Shown piece after piece: positions 45,301 to 56,205 of a DNA stretch of 64,000 nucleotides. Source of the stretch: Sporothrix humicola (taxonomy: Eukaryota > Ascomycota > Sordariomycetes > Ophiostomatales > Ophiostomataceae). Position 1 is the first letter of the stretch; the number at the start of each line of letters is the position of its first letter. The stretch is from NCBI GenBank assembly GCA_021396245.1, contig WNYE01000052.1, positions 1-64,000 of the forward strand, written 5' to 3'. The notes beneath the pieces are model-generated. The model was not told the DNA's origin. It did not search any database and worked only from the letters and a program-made list of their open reading frames with translations. The position numbers and the translations under genes are program-made.

Positions 45301-45980
45301 ATCAGTGGACATTTGATAACCGGCCACAAGGAAACGCAACCACAGGCCCCATATTGGGCTTTGCAGGGGCATGCATAACCAGTATTATACGGACACAGTG
45401 TCTTCGATGGGGCCATGATGAGAATACGCTGTATTCGAGACTGCGGCGGTGTTTGTCTTTGAAAGGTGCGTGGGACGAACGGCCTATCTTCGCGCTACAA
45501 GGATATGTTCCATATGGCGGCGGACGGATATTCTCTGAATGGCCTCTACTTGCCTGGTCTTCAACCAAAAAGGAAACTACAAAGACCTTCCTTTTGCTAG
45601 CACAGGCCTCAATGCCCTACCTTGTCTTGGCAAGTCTTATATACGCGAGAAAGGTCAATGCCGGTGTTGTCGACTGCTTTGACGATTTGAGAGCCGAGGC
45701 TTCACGTCGCTATGACAAAGGACCTCTCAATGCAGACATTTTCATGCTCATCTGGTTTGATGACCCTGGTGACGGCTCTGGCAAGGGTGAGCATGGATTC
45801 GTTGATGTTTCTGATCAGCCTTGGTCATCCTTGGCTTTAGATCAATTTTCATTCGGTTTGGAAACCCTTCGCCCGCTATTGGACTATGAGACGTTGGAAG
45901 CAGCATCAAAGGATCAAGAGAAGGCATACTCGTCACTTGAAGAAGTGAACGATGTGATATTGAGAAGGATATCACAGTAA
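42361..45980 (+). CDS. NACHT-domain NLR-like STAND receptor
   Basis: Two exons, 42361-42791 and 42893-45980 (101-nt intron, GTACGT to TAG), encode 1172 residues. The N-terminal 145 residues are helical (MEALAAFGIACNVMQVIDF onward) and resemble the HeLo-like/SesA-type N-terminal domains of fungal STAND proteins. A NACHT NTPase follows: Walker A GKAGSGKST at about 363-371 and Walker B CIFLDGLDEAD at about 490-500, with SSRPEPAFE after it. A winged-helix-type motif, ITFVHRSAREFF, lies near 745. The last 400 residues show no WD40, ankyrin or TPR repeats. Such proteins mediate non-self recognition or programmed cell death in fungi; this function is inferred from architecture. Third codon positions are less GC-biased than in flanking genes, which suits a fast-evolving accessory gene. 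Confidence 0.85.
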
Positions 45981-46177
45981 GCAAAGGGCATCGGCCATGT
46001 GTTTATTGGAGCAGCAATCTTTGCAGAAAGATAACCCAAGATGTACGATTTCAAGACACTCGCAATAACAGGATACTCAACTGACTGTGCTATAATATAC
46101 CCCCCATAGGGAGACCATCGTGTAATTCAATAAAAACCTGTCTTTAATATTTGTCAACCCCGTGGTTGCCCGCCTCC
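45981..46177. terminator. Short convergent spacer, NLR and amidase
   Basis: Only 197 bases separate the two convergent stop codons, so the 3' untranslated regions may overlap. Confidence 0.4.
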
Positions 46178-48338
46178 CTACTCCTCGCTGGCATCACTGG
46201 CCTTGCCCACTGTTGCTGCTCCGGCCTTTTGCTCCTGTGCCAGCGCCAGCACGTCCACCCACTTGTCCGGCCGGATGCGTCCGCCCGGGTAGGTGTCGTG
46301 CAGGTACGCCTCGGCCTCGGCGGCCCAGCCCAGGATCTGCTCCTCGGCGCCCCACTCGCCCATGGCCAGGACGCCCATGGGCACGCGGCCCTCGCCTTGT
46401 TCGGGCTCGGCATAGCCCATGGGGCACGAGACGGACGGGCAGCCCGTGGTGTTGGAGAGCCAGACATACATCATGCAGTGCAGGGTCTGGTTGCCGTCCA
46501 TGAATCCGTAGACATCATCGCCGGGCTGCTTCTTCCAGCCGGCCATGGGCGTGGTGGGCGTCAGGACGATCATGCCAGGGTACTTTTCGGTGAACAGGTG
46601 GGCGAGGTGGCGCATGAGGATGGTGCGCAGCTGGTTGAATTTGAGCAGATCAACGGCGGTGGCGTGCTGGATGATGCTCAACAGAATGCGGTTCTGAGCA
46701 TTGAGCATACCGGCCCAGTCGTTGCGGTTGGGCGCGGCGCGGTCGCGGACCTTGTCGAGGGACTCGAGCAAACAGGCAGGGCCGTGGGCAGCTTGTCCTT
46801 GACTCAAAAGGGGGATCTGGATGTCGACAATCTCGTAGCCCAGTTTGTCGCGGCAGTGATCGACGACCTTGTTAAAGTGCTCAAGGATGACGGGGTCGGA
46901 GCGGGCGACCCATTCGCGGGGAACACCAATGATGCGGCGCGAGTTGGCGGCGGGCGGCAGCGAAATGGAGAACTTGCCCTGGACAGGGTCGTCCGGGTTG
47001 GGCTGCGAGATGGTGCGGTAGGCGGCCTTGAGATCGGCGACGGTGCCGGCCATGGGGCCCTGGATGCACATGGCCGAGTCCATGACGACAGTGCGGTCGT
47101 GTGTTGGCTTGAGGCCAAAGACGCCGTTGAAGCTGGGCGGGACACGGACACTGCCACCCGAGTCGGTGCCAATCGCAATGGGCACAATACCGGCGCCAAG
47201 ACCGGATGCGCCGCCGGACGATGAGCCGCCAGGGTAGTACGACGGGTTGTACCAGTTGACAGGAGTTCCGTTGCGGGGCTATAATGTCAGAGGAGGACAT
47301 ATCTGAAGGTGAACAGGTATCGAATCTTGACTTACATTGCATCCGGTTGTGTCCATGCCGAGCTCGTGCATGTTGTTCTGGGCAACCAACAAAGCGCCCG
47401 CCTCGAGAATCTTCTTGACGGTCCAGTCCGTCTTCTTGGACGGCTGGCGCAGGCGCGGATACTTCTTACCGAAAGCATCGTCCTCCAAGCGCGGGTTGAT
47501 GCCGGCCGTTGAGACGTAGCCCTCGACATCAATGTCGCACTTTACGGTGACGGGCACGCCGTCTAACAGACCTAGGGGCTTGCCGGCCGCCCAGCGCGCC
47601 GCCGACGCTTTGGCAGCTGCGCGCACCTCGTCGACCTTAGTCACCAGGAACGCATTTTCGTAGATGGAGCCCTTGCCGCGCTGGACAAGCGGCAGCAGAG
47701 CCTCGACGACATCGACAGGCGAAAGTGCGCCGGACTTGTAGAGGGATTGGTAGTCGGCGGCCGAGTAAAAGCGGCCGCTGTGTTCCGTGTACTTTGGCTC
47801 GACGATATCGGGGCCAAACGGTAGGATCGATTGCGCTGAAGCCTCTTGGCCGGGTGCAGCAGTGGGGATAACACGCGGCTGGAGTGAGACGAAAACAAGA
47901 AAAGAAAAAAGGAGATAGGATGTCAGCAAGCATGCGGGTCCGGGAGGCCCTATGAGGCCTGAGGCTTACGAGGCACCAGAATTGTGCTTTTCAGCTCTTG
48001 GCTTTTCTCACTCCTATCAGGCTATCACAGGGGTAATTAAAGAACTCACTCGGAATGTCGCCAGCTCTTCATCGAGGCCCGGAAGGTCCTTGACTTTCCA
48101 GAAGCCCGTGTTGTGCCACAGGAAGCCGTGAAGATAGCTCGATCGAGTCACCCTTTTTCAAAGTTAGCCACGGGCTCAATTGCAGCAGCTTGTCTTTATA
48201 ATCGCCAACTCACAGGGCAGCAACAATGGCCAGCGGCAGGCCGCGCACTGCTGGATTCTTGTCGTTTGGATAAACATAGCTGGTGTCGTCGGCCTCCTTG
48301 GGCAGAGGATAGTCGATGAACGGACGCGAAGCGGCCAT
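46178..48338 (-). CDS. Amidase signature family hydrolase
   Basis: Four exons, 48338-48214, 48152-48050, 47878-47336 and 47278-46178, encode 623 residues. Introns are 61, 171 and 57 nt. The amidase-signature fold hydrolyses carboxylic amides through a Ser-cisSer-Lys triad. Lysine is K189 in VPVTVKCDID. The Ser/Gly loop YYPGGSSSGGASG supplies the cis-Ser (about S278), and the nucleophile is S300 in GTDSGGSVRVP, followed by FNGVFGLKPT. The N-terminal 75 residues, seen only after splicing (FIDYPLPKEADDTSYVYPND onward), resemble the lead segment of long fungal amidases. No signal peptide is visible, so a cytosolic or peroxisomal place is likely. The substrate, such as acetamide, fatty amide or indole acetamide, cannot be read from the sequence. 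Confidence 0.88.
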
Positions 48339-49788
48339 GGTGACGTTGTATCGTGGATGCAGGTGCTTCGAGGTGTTAGCGAAACGGTACCTGAGTTAAG
48401 ATGCTGTCGATTGTGTCGAGTGATGAAAAGAATGAAAGATGGATGAAGATTGCAATGAAAGCGACGAAGAAACGTAAAAGTGCAAACTCACCTGGCTTTA
48501 TTCCTCTTGCTTAGGATTGTCCGAAAATGAAGGATCCAGGGATCGGGATGTAAGACGACAAGATAAACTGATAACAATGCCAAATGTCCACTCAAACCCT
48601 AAAGATCTTAACGAAGATACGTCGTACTATGTGCGAAAGGCTGAGAGTCCGAATGCGACCGTGGGAAGGATCCGAAACGTGTTTGGATTGCGGCAAGGAT
48701 GAGATAATAATACTTGCGTATCGTTTCTGTCCATTAAATTGGTCCCGTTTCTCGCAAGAAGTTGCCCTTCTTTTGTTCTCTCCATCTCTCTCCTTTCCTC
48801 TGTCACAATACTCTCAGGCTCTGTATTCTCACTCGACAGGCCGAGGCTGGGGATGAGGGGGAGCTTTTCGTAAAGGCATATGAGGGGGCCTTTGTTGGTT
48901 GCGCCAATCAGCATGTGCACCCGGGCGGACATTCAGCGGACATTCAGCGGCCAACCCGCTGTGTTACGGAGCACTCGCCCGTATATCTGGGCCGGCGCTA
49001 GTATATTCAGGGATTGGCGCACTGTCGTAAAGCTCTAGCTTGTTGGAGCTGTTTGGAGCTGTGGGCAAGTTTTTGCTGCGATGTGGAGTAAGCAGTTCTC
49101 CACGTTTTTGCAAAGTAAAGAACTCTGAGCTCAATATAGATATCACGAAACTGAAAAGGATGTTCAGGTTCAAAACAGTAGGCTCGTCCAAAGCGAGCAT
49201 AATTCTGTATTGACTGAATGCAAAAAGAAGGTACAAACATGATATATTTGAGGCCCGCCGGGGTCCTCGATCCGTACAAAATGAAGAAAACATTGTGCCA
49301 GAAGACACGAACTCGAAGAGCAGAAAGAAAATTGACGAAAGACCGCAAAAAAAGAGAACATGAAAGTAGAACCACAAGATGGCAACCGAAATAACAACCC
49401 AAATATAAACGAGAGAAAGAAAAAAATCAAACAAAAAAAGCCAAAAATCCCTGTCAAAACGCCGTTCTGTCAAACGCCAAAAAAGATTCGTGTTTCTGTG
49501 TCCCATGCCGATTCCGTCCGGATGGTAGACCTGTTTCACCGAATAAACCCATCGGTGGTATGCTTTCGTAATCGTCGTGTCGTCGTGAAAAGGTAAAAGA
49601 AGAGGCGTGAAAGGGGTAAAAATGAGAGGTCGTGGATCAAAGTCAAGTAGGAGCGAGTGTTGTCACAGTGTGTTTGTGAAGCCGTAATGGTTGGTGTAGA
49701 GTGAAAGTGTAGTCGGCTTCAGTTGAGAGCGTTTGGAGGCCGGCGTTCAAAGAGACGGCGTCCGCGGCTTTCCACCTGTAAGGCGCAT
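48339..49788. other. Intergenic: amidase promoter and 3' flank of the next gene
   Basis: About 1.45 kb without a recognisable gene. A small direct duplication (GGACATTCAGC twice in tandem) sits near 48928-48950. The part near 49788 is probably the 3' untranslated region of the minus-strand gene beginning at 51141. Confidence 0.4.
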
Positions 49789-51141
49789 CTAGCCCCGTCC
49801 AAGGTGGAAAATCCGCGTCCGCAGCCAGAGTACAAAACCGTTCCAGTAGCCTTGCGTCTTGCGCTTGGTTGTGTTGTTGCGGCGAGCATTCTTGAAAGCC
49901 ACGCTGTCGACGGTCGGGCCAAAGTTCGGGGTCGAACCCTTGGCCGCGTTTTCGTAGTTGTTGCTCTTGAAAGCAAGCGGCTTCTCAGAGACCTCGTGCG
50001 CGGCATGGCGCGTGAACCGGCCGCTGTCACGGCCACGCTCATGCTCACCAGAGCCGCTGCCACTGCCGCTGTTGCTACCGAAAGTCGGCGTGGACTTGCG
50101 CGACAAGGAGGGTCGCATTATGTCACTGGCCGCGCCGCTGCTGTTCTTGCGCTTCTCCGCTGCGGCCTGTCTCTCAAAAGACTTGGCCTCCTTGTGGTCA
50201 CGGCGCTCACGCTTCCGCAGCATTTCGCGGTCGTGCTTCTCGGCCTTGGCCCGTTCGCGTTCCTCAAACTTGCGACGAGCCTCGCGGATCTGGTCGGCAC
50301 GCGCGCCTGAATCGACCTCGGAACGAGATCGGAGCCGTCCGAATCCCACGCCCTCAATGGAGCTGCGGAGCGGAGAGAGCGGGCCGTGCGAGCTGGACGA
50401 CAAAGATGCTCCACCGTTGGGTCCAGCAGACAGAGGCGAGTCGGCCACGGCGGATCCAGCAGAGATGTGCAAATGCAGGTCCGAATGCGAGAGGCTCGAT
50501 GAGAGGCTACTGTTACCGGGGCCGCGGCGCCCTGTGGGCATAGAACGAGCTGTGTTCAGGCGTAACTGTGGTGTAGCGTTGATGTCACTGAAAGACGAAG
50601 CTCGTTGGTTCACCAGTGTCGGGTGTCGTAAGCTCGATTGTGAGAGGGATGCCGTGTGACCGGGGTGGTAACGTTGCGAAGGAAGGGAGCCAACGGGGTA
50701 GTCGTCATCCTCGTTCTCGGTGATGGTCGGAGAATAGTCACGGATGCTACCGTTGCCCGTGTTGTTGAAGTTCGTACCAATGTTGTCGAGTGAGGTCGCA
50801 GGGTGTGCGTAGGTCAGAGGCGGTGTTTGAGTTCCTGGTGTCTGTTGGAAGGGGTGAACAAAGGATCCGGCCCGAGTCCCTCCGCCGCTTGCTGTCGTTG
50901 CTATCGAGACGTGAGAGGTGCCGCTGTGGGACCGGCCATGCTGGTATCGTGGTTTGCTGGTGTAGGCAGCGCTGTCGGCGAAGGAGAAGCTGACGTCGCG
51001 GGCAGAGCGCAAATGTCCGCCGGATTCGTAGCCAGACATCAGACCGGCCACGCCGGGGACATGCTGCTCTTCCAACGGCCGGTCCAAGTCCAGAGAGTTC
51101 TTCTCCGAATGGGAGCGCTTCTTCAATATAGGCTTCACCAT
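49789..51141 (-). CDS. Serine-rich protein with basic coiled coil, function unknown
   Basis: Single exon of 450 residues. The start is ATG 51141 in an ideal context (CCACCATGG); an in-frame extension upstream has no ATG. Residues 1-285 are S/G/H-rich and probably disordered, with many SP and TP sites. A strongly charged helix at about 290-345 (ARADQIREARRKFEEREREK-like, then RKRERRDHKEAK) could form a coiled coil. Further S/G repeats follow. The C-terminus ends in a tryptophan-rich amphipathic stretch, GYWNGFVLWLRTRIFHLGRG, which might bind a membrane. I do not recognise the family. Phosphoregulated scaffold is a guess from composition only. Confidence 0.7.
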   Translation of the reverse strand: MVKPILKKRSHSEKNSLDLDRPLEEQHVPGVAGLMSGYESGGHLRSARDVSFSFADSAAYTSKPRYQHGRSHSGTSHVSIATTASGGGTRAGSFVHPFQQTPGTQTPPLTYAHPATSLDNIGTNFNNTGNGSIRDYSPTITENEDDDYPVGSLPSQRYHPGHTASLSQSSLRHPTLVNQRASSFSDINATPQLRLNTARSMPTGRRGPGNSSLSSSLSHSDLHLHISAGSAVADSPLSAGPNGGASLSSSSHGPLSPLRSSIEGVGFGRLRSRSEVDSGARADQIREARRKFEERERAKAEKHDREMLRKRERRDHKEAKSFERQAAAEKRKNSSGAASDIMRPSLSRKSTPTFGSNSGSGSGSGEHERGRDSGRFTRHAAHEVSEKPLAFKSNNYENAAKGSTPNFGPTVDSVAFKNARRNNTTKRKTQGYWNGFVLWLRTRIFHLGRG

Positions 51142-54100
51142 GGTGGCGGTTGACCTCTGTGTACTTTTTGGATGGAAGAGATGTGGTGGATGAGACGACA
51201 AGGCCACTAGCTGCCAAATGTCGAGGCAGCTAGAACCTTTTGTCGCGAAGAGCTGCCTGGTTGCAAAGGTGAGGCAGATGTGAGGTGGGCCACACAACGG
51301 CGGTCACGGAAGAGGTGAGGAGTTAGAGGGGAAGAGGAGGCGGAGTGTGGAGGAAGAGAAGAGGAAGGGGAGGGGAAATCAGCTGGTCGACATGGGTAGA
51401 GAACCGAGGAACAAGGATGAGTTTCTTTGCTTGATGTTCGTGACAACAAAACGAAATGACAATCAAAACAGAGGCGCCAGAGCCGCGCAGCGGTCGTCGA
51501 TAGGCGCCGATATGTTGAGGGGAACGTGCTTATTTTGCCTCGTGGGAGAGACGTTATCACACCAAAATGTGCACTGGCATTCGATATTTGCAAAAGAAAC
51601 GCCACGAGGGAAGAATGCGAGGGCCGTCCAAATACGTCCTCGACACGGATTCCGAAAAGGGTCCAGCCGTTCTCGATTCCGTCTTTCTCTGTTGCTATTT
51701 TGGTTTTGCTGTTTTAAACAGTGTCGTAAGGCTCTGGTTTGCGACGCCGGAAGCTGTTTGTCGTTTGAGCGCTGATCTGCAAAATTTCTCCAGGACAAAA
51801 TGGATGGGATGGGTAGGATGCGATCAACAACAGCCCAGACGAAGGGGTTCGTTCCGGCGGGTGTAGTAGCAGTAGATATGCACGCCGAAGATCAAAAGGC
51901 GGAAAAAGTAGTAGTTCAACAACACACGAGAGGGTGCGCAGAAGATGCAGCCGAAGAGCGGTTGGGGTTTTTGGGAGGTTTGGAGAAAAGATGGTGAGTG
52001 GTCCAAAAGTGTAAACACCGACGATTTTGTGGGCGGGCCAGGCCAATGAATCGGTGAACTGTTGGTGGCTGCGAGTTGTTGAGATGCGATGCCGACAGCA
52101 ACGAGGGCTGGTTGGGAAAAGGTGAAAAGGATGAAAAGGAGAAGAAGAAAGCAAAATCGAGCGGAAAAGCAGTGACGAGGTGAGAGACATGAAAAATCAA
52201 GTACGGGCACGGGAAGAAAAGGAAGGAGATACGAATAAAGAGCTCAAGAGTACGAGGCTTACGAGGAGCCCGTCAAGAAAGGAAGCGACGGGCGCCTGTA
52301 GGTTGGTGACTTGCAGGTGTTCCCGGGGGAATGGCTGAGTAAATTTGCAGATTACGAGTAAGAGACCGCAGCGACTGCCACTAAAAAGGCGACGGGGGCA
52401 GGAACGAACGGGCAAAATAGGCGAGTCGAAAGCAATCGAGGAAGGTGGGGGGCGGGGAGAATGGCAGGATGCTGCTAGAGAACAGGAGAGCGGCGGTTGA
52501 GGAAGGCGCAACGAGCACACAGTGGTGGATCGTCCACACACACTATTGAGCACCTGCACACCACAACACCTCCAGTTCAGGCAAGTGCAGCGCAATGCCC
52601 CTGCCACTCATGCTTGGCCAGGCCTGGCCAGGCCTCGACTGACTTTGTCGCCCATGTTTTTTTACTGACCGAAACGCCCGTCAGCCAATCCGAAGCGCCC
52701 ATCACCCAAGTGGCAGCGTCCCTAGTTCTCAGCCTGCGTCCGACGGATCCGCGGTTGATTGGCAGAGGCGGCGAGGCCTTTTTCTCTCATGCTCCGTGGT
52801 GCCCTCCAATCCCCACTGTCAATATAATAGTGGCAGCGGGGACTAAGATGTGTTGCAGACAGAGTAAGTGACTTATGCTGCAGTGGTTCAAACGATTGCA
52901 CCTGCCGTCTTTTCCTGCAAGCGAGCGAACACCATCCAAGCGTTGAAGCGCCGCACCTGCCATCTCTAAACAGCATTACTCAAGGCAGACAGAAGAGGAA
53001 GGAAGGAAGAAACAGAAGGTCCTTCCAAAATGGACAAATCGAGCAGGAAGGAGAAGCTCATCCGTGAGGAAGCTGTGACCCAAGACATGAGCACGATACC
53101 CCTCCTCCGACTGTCTCTGTCTGCGTTGGCGGCTTGCCCATGTCGACTCCTCACGACTTCAAACGGACTTGTGTTCAATCGAGGAAAGAGGCGGGGAAGA
53201 TGTTGAGTCGTATCTCATGTTAGCGCTTGCGGTGTGCAGTTTACACATACACATACGGAGGGCTGGCCATGCCGTTCTCGCCGTGCAGGTGCTCCACTAT
53301 CTGCAAATGCGTCGCTATGGGGCATGTAGGTTTATCGCACCTTCCTATCGGTGAAGGTGCACAAATCGCTCTTTCCTCTGCTTTCCGGGCTCCTCTTTTT
53401 TCATGAATCCCGATCGTTGAATGTGTATTTTTCCTCCTTTTTTCTTTGTGAAGATAACGATGCATTACACTGTATGCGTGGCGCCGCTGTGTCCTACTTT
53501 GTTCAAAGCACTGCGATCTACGAGGCATTACTGATAGATCGGGAACACAAAGTCGATGTGGGTAAGATTGGCCCCCCCCATTTACGTCTAACGGCGAGAC
53601 AGTGCTACAAAAGAAGGAAGCGGCAAAAAACAGCAACAATGAAACGACCAAGTCAACAATAAAAGAAGGAAAGAGCAAATTGATGTGGCGTACGAATCAC
53701 AAGCCAAAGTGCACGACGAATTATGCACAAGCGCACTTGCCTGTTGATGATACGCATGTCGCTGGCGAATGCTCCTTCCCCGGCATTCCGGAATCACGCC
53801 GCCGCCGAACTAGCACCCATGAGCAAGCTCCACTCTGCCTCGACTGCAGTTTCCCCTCTGGTCACTTGATTGATAACAGCGCTCGTCTTTCCAGGTTCTT
53901 CTGTATCGAGAAACTCCAACCTCTCCCATACTTGTGGTAAAAGATGAGAAGATTTATTTTACCAACAATTTTTGTCTCAATTTCTGTGGCATATTTACCT
54001 TTTTTTCTTCTTCCGTTTTATGCCCACTACTACTTGGAGACAGACTTCAATCTGGCAATGGCAACCAGTGTGCCATAATTACGTCCCGTACAAACAGGTA

Positions 54101-56205
54101 CCAACAACTTCCAAGGACAATAAAAATAAAGTGCCACGAATGGACTGGCTTTGAGGCAAAACAAGCAAGCGGCAAGGCATTTGCCAAGGTGGAAAAGTAA
54201 GAAAAGAGGGAAAATACGTACACGGCTGCGCCATATCAAGCAAGGTCACCAGCCGCCATCAGCGATCAGTCAATTCGCCCTGCACCGCCTGCACAGGCTT
54301 GTAATCTTTTGAAGGATAAGATGCACGTGCTACTGTGGGTCTCGAGGCTGTAAGTGCATGTGGAGCTAAAGAACATCAACTCCAACGACAAACAGACGTC
54401 TCGATCTTTGCAAAATTCAAGTTCGCAAAACTGTGGCCAGTTCACTGATGACAGTGCTATGGAATAGTTTTCTAGGTATAGACATGTTTACACGACCAAC
54501 AACATATGACGGGAGGGTTTGTAACACAACCTGAATCATCCGAAATAACCATCCCGCCACGGCCTGAACCAAAAGGCAATTGTTGCTCTTTTGCTCTTTT
54601 CATCCAGCCTTGTTTTGTGGTTGTATGCTTTGTACAAAGACTGTCGCCATTTAAAGAGAAATAACTTACCTTATGAACAATTTATCACACTTGTTGCAGA
54701 GCCCAATGCCGTTTGATAAAGCTTTGCCAGGATAGTTAGACTGGTGGAAGCTCTCACAAACGTACCAGTACTGATACTAGAGCGTCTCCTGTCCAAACGG
54801 TAGTCAAAATCAAACGTATCCTAATAACGAGTGACAAACAAAACAACCATAAGCTCGAAAAAGGAATTGAAAGTGAAAGTGAACGTATTCGCCGCTTAAG
54901 TTATTTAAACATTTGTGAAGCCGTGACATCGATAGAAGAGTTCTCATACCCCACATAAGCGTTGACGTGATCAATGAACGATTTATGTAAAGCCAACGTC
55001 AAAATATCATAAGGATAAGTAGTTTGGCGACAACGTGTTCATATCAACCCGTCACACAAACCTACTGATATTGTAGTTAATTTCGGTCGCTATATAAGCT
55101 TCTTTCTACAGCTACGCAAGCACAGCAAACATGCATCATCTTAGTAAATGGTTTATCGTGAGCCACTGCCGTCAAAGATATGTACTTGATCTCTTTTTTC
55201 TCATAACCCAGGTTGGGGCAAGATTGATGCTAATACTTCAAACATCTAAGGAACTGGAGAGGTGCAGGGAATAACTGTAAGACAAGCAAATAATGCGGGT
55301 GCAATTCTATCATATTTGTACACTATTGCCATACCTACTCCTCAAAGAAACACAAATATTACAAAATAGAATACTCCTTTGTGCCAAAAATACAGTACAA
55401 TGGCGATGAAACATGAGGCAGCCTGCTGCACAAAGAGACGCGAGCAAACACATGTCCAGCCCTTAATTGCTCGAAATGTACAACGTATCTTAATATGCAT
55501 TCTTTTGTAACCAATTGTTCAGGACATTAAAGAACTGCCTTTGAATATGCAGAGTAAATACGTCTCTGTAGTCACCGCCTCAAAGTGACAAATCAATCGC
55601 CTTCAAGGCAGTTTTGGAGGCAACATGCACTCTCCGCTAATTTACGCCCAGCTAACACCCACTAAAATTCAAGTACAGCGCACCACGGGCCAGCCGGACC
55701 GCCGTCTCAGGGCAACCAAAACTGCTGGACCGTGCTGGACCACTCAGAAGAACCCAAAAAGGAGCTTGGCCGTGGCTGAGCAGCATCCAACGGCGATTGT
55801 CATTGTGCTTGGCGACACTTTGCCCCAAATGGACTTTTTGATATTTAAATTATTACATACGTTGTCGGACAGGCAATCACTAATTGGCAATTGAGTGGAA
55901 TCCAGTCGTCACGCCTCAATCTCAATTTTGAACTGCTTCCTTTCGTGTACCGCCACGCCACCAGTCGCTCTTGCCGTCTTCAATCTCAATAACAAAGAGG
56001 TCTTTGACCCCAAACGCACCTTCCTCGGGCGTAAACTATCGAAACAAAACAGTGTACAAAACAAACCTGCCCGCCCAACCAAGCTTCATCCCCTTTTCCT
56101 CACTATTCATTCTTCATCATCATCATCATCATCTCCATCATTTCCATCAAGTTCAGCATCATTTGACATTTGACATTCGACATCTCTATCACCACTCCAC
56201 ACACA
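51142..56205. other. Gene-poor 5 kb interval
   Basis: From 51142 to about 52550 the minus strand is C/T-rich, consistent with a long leader and promoter of the gene starting at 51141. From 52600 to 56100 no protein gene is convincing. The stretch 54240-55620 has no open frame of 60 codons on either strand, yet has normal CpA and TpG, so RIP is not the reason. A (TCA)n tract lies near 56113-56133, just before the SPRY gene. I recognised no RNA gene. Confidence 0.45.
56113..56133 (+). repeat. (TCA)7 trinucleotide tract in the leader of the SPRY gene
   Basis: Seven CAT/TCA triplets in a row, about 75 bases before ATG 56206, inside a C/T-rich leader. The tract is short and could vary in length between strains. 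Confidence 0.85.
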
